The notes under the pieces were generated by a model, which saw nothing but the letters and a program-made list of their open reading frames with translations, was not told the origin of the DNA and searched no databases. Shown here in pieces: positions 6,373 through 8,897 of a DNA stretch of 8,897 nt. Where the stretch lies: positions 1 to 8,897 of the forward strand of contig DAOVKF010000060.1 in NCBI GenBank assembly GCA_030631915.1, read 5' to 3'. The stretch's first letter is position 1; each line of letters opens with the position of its first letter. Position numbers and translations under genes: made by a program. Source of the DNA: Candidatus Omnitrophota bacterium (GTDB lineage: Bacteria; Omnitrophota; Gorgyraeia; Tantalellales; Tantalellaceae).

Positions 6373-6386
6373 CCCGGCCGACCGGG
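6373..6386 (+). other. GC-rich hairpin between the pilin and SemiSWEET genes
   Basis: CCCGG at 6373-6377 pairs with CCGGG at 6382-6386 around a CCGA loop. There is no T run, so it is not a terminator. It lies 13 bases before the ATG at 6400 and could affect message decay or translation start. Confidence 0.4.
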
Positions 6387-6399
6387 CGGATCTGAGAAC

Positions 6400-6675
6400 A
6401 TGAAGGATTTCCATATAGGCCTGATAGGGATGATAGCCGGTGTCTGTACCACGGCCTCATTCCTTCCGCAGATCATAAAGATCTTAAGGACACACCACGC
6501 GCGTGATATTTCCCTGGGCATGTATATCGCATTAGCCACGGGTATCCTTTTGTGGCTTGTTTACGGGATCCTTGTCAGGCGGCTCCCGATCATCCTCGCC
6601 AATAGTGTGGCTGTGGTCTTTTGCGGGATAATAATCGCGGCGAAGCTCGTGTACAACGGCGGTGCCAGGAAATGA
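6400..6675 (+). CDS. SemiSWEET-type sugar transporter (PQ-loop/MtN3 family)
   Basis: This 91-residue integral membrane protein has three predicted helices, at about 6-27, 38-58 and 64-85. That is the single triple-helix bundle of bacterial SemiSWEETs, which work as dimers. The family signature is GVCTTASFLPQIIKILRT, with Pro23 and Gln24 of the PQ motif. It is followed by ARDISLGMYI and by LWLVYGILVRRLPIILANS, where the Asn is typical of the substrate site. Family members move mono- or disaccharides down their gradient; the substrate here is unknown. The frame is open further upstream (an ATG at 6247), but that part overlaps the pilin gene and is not membrane-like, so ATG 6400 is preferred. 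Its ribosome site is weak (GGCGGA, nine bases upstream). The stop overlaps the next start by four bases (ATGA). Confidence 0.87.
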   Translation: MKDFHIGLIGMIAGVCTTASFLPQIIKILRTHHARDISLGMYIALATGILLWLVYGILVRRLPIILANSVAVVFCGIIIAAKLVYNGGARK

Positions 6676-7634
6676 GGATACTGGTCACGGGCGCGACAGG
6701 GTTCATCGGCAACAGGCTGGTCGGACGGCTCGAGAAAAAAGGCCATGATATCGTGTGCCTGGTGCGCAGGGAAAGTAATACCTCCGGACTTGAAAAAAGA
6801 GGTTTAAGGCTGGCTGTGGGGGATATTACGGATTTCGAGCGGGTCGAGAAGATCTTTCAGGATGAACGGCCGGAATGTGTCTTTCATTGCGCGGCACGGG
6901 TCAAGGACGCGGAAACAGAGAATATTTACAGGACAAACATTGAAGGCACGCGCAATATCTGTGAATCATGTTACAGGAACGGCGCGGGGCGGCTTGTCTA
7001 TCTCAGTTCCGTCGCTGTTGTAAGCGGTAATCCGGAGGTGCCTCTGGTCGAGGACCTGCCGTATAAAACCACGTCCGTTTACGGGCGGTCCAAGGTCGAG
7101 GCTGAAAAGATAACCCTGGATTACAGACAGAAAGGCCTGGGTGTGGCAATACTCAGGCCGTGCATGGTCTACGGGGAGGGCGAGCCTCATGCTTTGAGCC
7201 GGATCCTCGGGCTTGTGAATAAAAGGTTTATACCTGTGCCGGGCCTGAAGAGGATCAGGGATAGATTGTGCCTCGCGTATGTTGACAACGTGACATACGC
7301 CCTGGAGCTGGCCATGGAAAACAAAGAGGCCGTTAAAGGGACCTTTTTTATCGCTGATAAAGATATTATCACTATCAGGGAATTCTTGACGATCGTTTCA
7401 GATGAACTGGATATAAGCCCTCCTTTTGTGATCCCCGGCTGGATCGTCAATGCGGGACTTCTGGTCCCGCCATTGAGAAACCGCTTTAACAGGGTTTTTA
7501 AGGACAGGGTTTATGACATCCGGCGGGCCACGGACCTTTTAGGTTATGATCCGGAGGTTTCCACGGCGGAGGGATTGCGCCGGACGGTCAGGTACTGGAA
7601 GAGGGGACACAAGGCAGAGTCAAGCGGGGTTTAA
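6672..7634 (+). CDS. NAD-dependent epimerase/dehydratase (extended short-chain dehydrogenase/reductase)
   Basis: This 320-residue enzyme has an N-terminal Rossmann fold with ILVTGATGFIG (TGxxGxxG at 6-13) and VGDITD. It also has FHCAARVKD, the catalytic LSS at 111-113 and YxxxK as Tyr137 and Lys141 (VYGRSK). LRPCMVYGEGE and AYVDNVTYALELA mark the substrate half typical of nucleotide-sugar epimerases and 3-beta-hydroxysteroid or dihydroflavonol reductase-like enzymes. The substrate cannot be told from the sequence. A sugar nucleotide is most likely, given the sugar transporter in front. The start at 6672 overlaps the transporter's stop (ATGA) with AGGA one base upstream, suggesting translational coupling. 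A 17-residue upstream extension in frame (from 6621) is polar, lies inside the transporter gene and was rejected. It ends two bases before queH. Confidence 0.88.
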   Translation: MRILVTGATGFIGNRLVGRLEKKGHDIVCLVRRESNTSGLEKRGLRLAVGDITDFERVEKIFQDERPECVFHCAARVKDAETENIYRTNIEGTRNICESCYRNGAGRLVYLSSVAVVSGNPEVPLVEDLPYKTTSVYGRSKVEAEKITLDYRQKGLGVAILRPCMVYGEGEPHALSRILGLVNKRFIPVPGLKRIRDRLCLAYVDNVTYALELAMENKEAVKGTFFIADKDIITIREFLTIVSDELDISPPFVIPGWIVNAGLLVPPLRNRFNRVFKDRVYDIRRATDLLGYDPEVSTAEGLRRTVRYWKRGHKAESSGV

Positions 7635-7636
7635 CG

Positions 7637-8167
7637 GTGAGGATCTTGTTACACATCTGCTGCGGGGTATGCGCCGCAGCTGTTGCTGAAAGACTTATGC
7701 GGGAAAGTCATACAGTGACCGGGTTTTTTTACAACCCCAACATTTATCCCGAAGCGGAGTATGCCAGGCGCTTTGAAACGGCGCGGGAAACAGCCGGACG
7801 CACGGGTTTTGAGCTTATAGAAGGGGAATACGACCACGGGGAATGGAGCCGCCTGGCGCGGGGCCACGAGAGCGAGCCCGAGGGCGGCGGCCGTTGCGCG
7901 CTGTGTTTCAGGATGCGGCTGAAAGGAACGCATGAATATTTTTCCGGGGGCGGGTTCGATCTTTTCACGACAACCCTCACAGTGAGTCCGTTAAAGGACG
8001 CGGATACGGTCAACAGGATCGGTGCCGGCATAGGAGGCGACAGATTTCTATCCGCCGATTTCAAGAAAAAGAACGGTTTTAAAAGGGCAATAGAACTTTC
8101 AAAAGCATGGGGGCTGTACCGGCAGGATTACTGCGGCTGTGAGTATAGTGTCAGGGGGGCAAGGTGA
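7637..8167 (+). CDS. queH: Epoxyqueuosine reductase QueH (DUF208)
   Basis: This 176-residue enzyme catalyses the last step of queuosine synthesis, reducing epoxyqueuosine to queuosine at position 34 of GUN tRNAs. It is unrelated in sequence to the cobalamin-using QueG. Conserved features are HICCGVCA at 6-13 (Cys8, Cys9, Cys12), FYNPNIYPEAEY at 31-42, RCALCFRMRL (Cys87, Cys90), TTLTVSP, and YCGCEYS near the end (Cys166, Cys168). The cysteines match the set that holds the iron-sulfur cluster and additional iron in this family. The length is near the usual size. The start is GTG, two bases after the epimerase stop, with a weak GCGGGG upstream. The stop overlaps the GTG of tilS, so the two tRNA-modification genes are likely translated together. 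No other queuosine genes are in the window. Confidence 0.95.
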   Translation: MRILLHICCGVCAAAVAERLMRESHTVTGFFYNPNIYPEAEYARRFETARETAGRTGFELIEGEYDHGEWSRLARGHESEPEGGGRCALCFRMRLKGTHEYFSGGGFDLFTTTLTVSPLKDADTVNRIGAGIGGDRFLSADFKKKNGFKRAIELSKAWGLYRQDYCGCEYSVRGAR

Positions 8168-8897
8168 CGAAACACGGATTATCCGGACCGGCGTTCGTTA
8201 AAAAGATCAGGGACGCCATAAAACAATACGATATGCTCCGGGCAGGCGACAGGGTCCTGGTAGCGGTATCCGGCGGGCCTGATTCAGTGTGTCTGCTCAG
8301 GGTCCTTCTGCAAATGAAGAAGGCTCTGGGGGTGGAGCTGGTCGCGGCTAATCTGGATCACGGAATAAGAGGCAGGGAATCAAAGAGGGATTCTGATTTT
8401 GTCAGGGATCTGTCAAAGGAGCTCGGCCTTGCCTGCGCGCACAGGAAAATAGATCTCGGGACGCGCCGAAAAAACAAAAAGTCGCTTGAAGAATACGCGC
8501 GGGAAAGGAGATACGCGTTCTTCAAACAGGCTGCCGGAAAATACCGGTGCAATGTTATCGCCACCGGACACACCCTGGATGACCAGGCGGAAACCGTGCT
8601 GATAAGGATTATAACAGGGGCTTCGCTCAGAGGCATAGCGGGCATACCCGCTGTCAGATACGAGGACGACCTGAAGGTCATCAGGCCGTTGATAAGGACC
8701 CCGAAAAAAGAGGTCCTCGATTATATGGGGGCCGGCGGCTGGAAGTACCGTGAGGACCGCACGAACAAGGACAGGAAATATCTGCGTAACAGGATACGGC
8801 ATGAGGTGCTGCCGTTTTTGGAGCGATATAATCCAAGGGTCAGGCGTTCGCTCGCTAACCTCTGTGATACGATCAGGGAGGATCTCGAGTTCATCGA
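8164..8897 (+). CDS. tilS: tRNA(Ile)-lysidine synthase TilS (3' partial)
   Basis: The frame is open from GTG 8164 to the window edge, giving 244 codons of the N-terminal part. TilS joins lysine to C34 of tRNA-Ile(CAU) using ATP, so that it reads AUA, and is essential in most bacteria. The PP-loop is VAVSGGPDS at 33-41. It is followed by NLDHGIRGRES, IATGHTLDDQAETVLIRI, GIAGIPAV, VIRPLIRTPKKEVLDY, REDRTNKDRKYLRNRIRHEVLPFLE, all typical of TilS. The start overlaps the queH stop in a GTGA, with AAGG immediately before it; the protein then begins MTKHGLSGPAF. ATA is a common Ile codon in this window (for example at 7206 onward), so the enzyme is clearly needed. In many bacteria ftsH follows tilS, but that lies outside the window. 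Confidence 0.96.
   Translation, partial: MTKHGLSGPAFVKKIRDAIKQYDMLRAGDRVLVAVSGGPDSVCLLRVLLQMKKALGVELVAANLDHGIRGRESKRDSDFVRDLSKELGLACAHRKIDLGTRRKNKKSLEEYARERRYAFFKQAAGKYRCNVIATGHTLDDQAETVLIRIITGASLRGIAGIPAVRYEDDLKVIRPLIRTPKKEVLDYMGAGGWKYREDRTNKDRKYLRNRIRHEVLPFLERYNPRVRRSLANLCDTIREDLEFI

Noticed and set aside
6247..6399. N-terminal extension of the SemiSWEET protein
   Set aside because: It lies within the pilin gene in another frame, is Arg/Pro-rich and would make the protein far longer than its family.
7649..8064. Minus-strand reading frames over queH and tilS
   Set aside because: They are shadows of well-recognised plus-strand genes and show no family resemblance.

Overview
The window looks like chromosomal DNA from an uncultured Gram-negative-type bacterium. 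All genes lie on the + strand, codon use favours AGG/AGA and ATA, the nadE is glutamine-dependent, and there are a type IV pilin-like protein and a PEP-CTERM-like C-terminal tail. This combination resembles Omnitrophota (former OP3) or a PVC-group relative. That placement rests on overall resemblance only. No phage, insertion sequence, CRISPR array, rRNA or tRNA gene was recognised.

Region 1 (1-327) is the 3' end of an exported protein with a C-terminal sorting-type tail, followed by a small hairpin and a strong intrinsic terminator. Region 2 (328-4388) opens with a near-consensus sigma70-type promoter (463-491). It then carries a secreted SYLF-domain protein, a single-cysteine FAD/NAD(P)H oxidoreductase of the CoA-disulfide reductase/NADH oxidase group, and glutamine-dependent NAD+ synthetase (nadE). 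The last two both concern NAD(H) or redox cofactors. Region 3 (4389-4734) is a 346-base non-coding gap. Most of it is a 161-base inverted repeat with 41-base arms in perfect register (36 of 41 positions pair) and smaller nested hairpins inside; no known class fits it.

Region 4 (4735-8897) is a tight six-gene run. A receiver-GGDDF-MshEN-like regulator comes first, then a small type IV pilin-like protein, a SemiSWEET-type transporter, an NAD-dependent epimerase, epoxyqueuosine reductase QueH, and the start of tRNA(Ile)-lysidine synthase TilS, which runs off the window. The last four genes are joined by ATGA or GTGA overlaps or by a 2-base gap, so they are probably translated from one message. 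The run joins possible c-di-GMP/pilus control, sugar handling and two tRNA anticodon-loop modification enzymes.

The items most worth following up are the structured inverted repeat at 4410-4570 and the regulator at 4735-5922. The regulator has degenerate signature residues in all three of its domains and sits next to a pilin-like gene.
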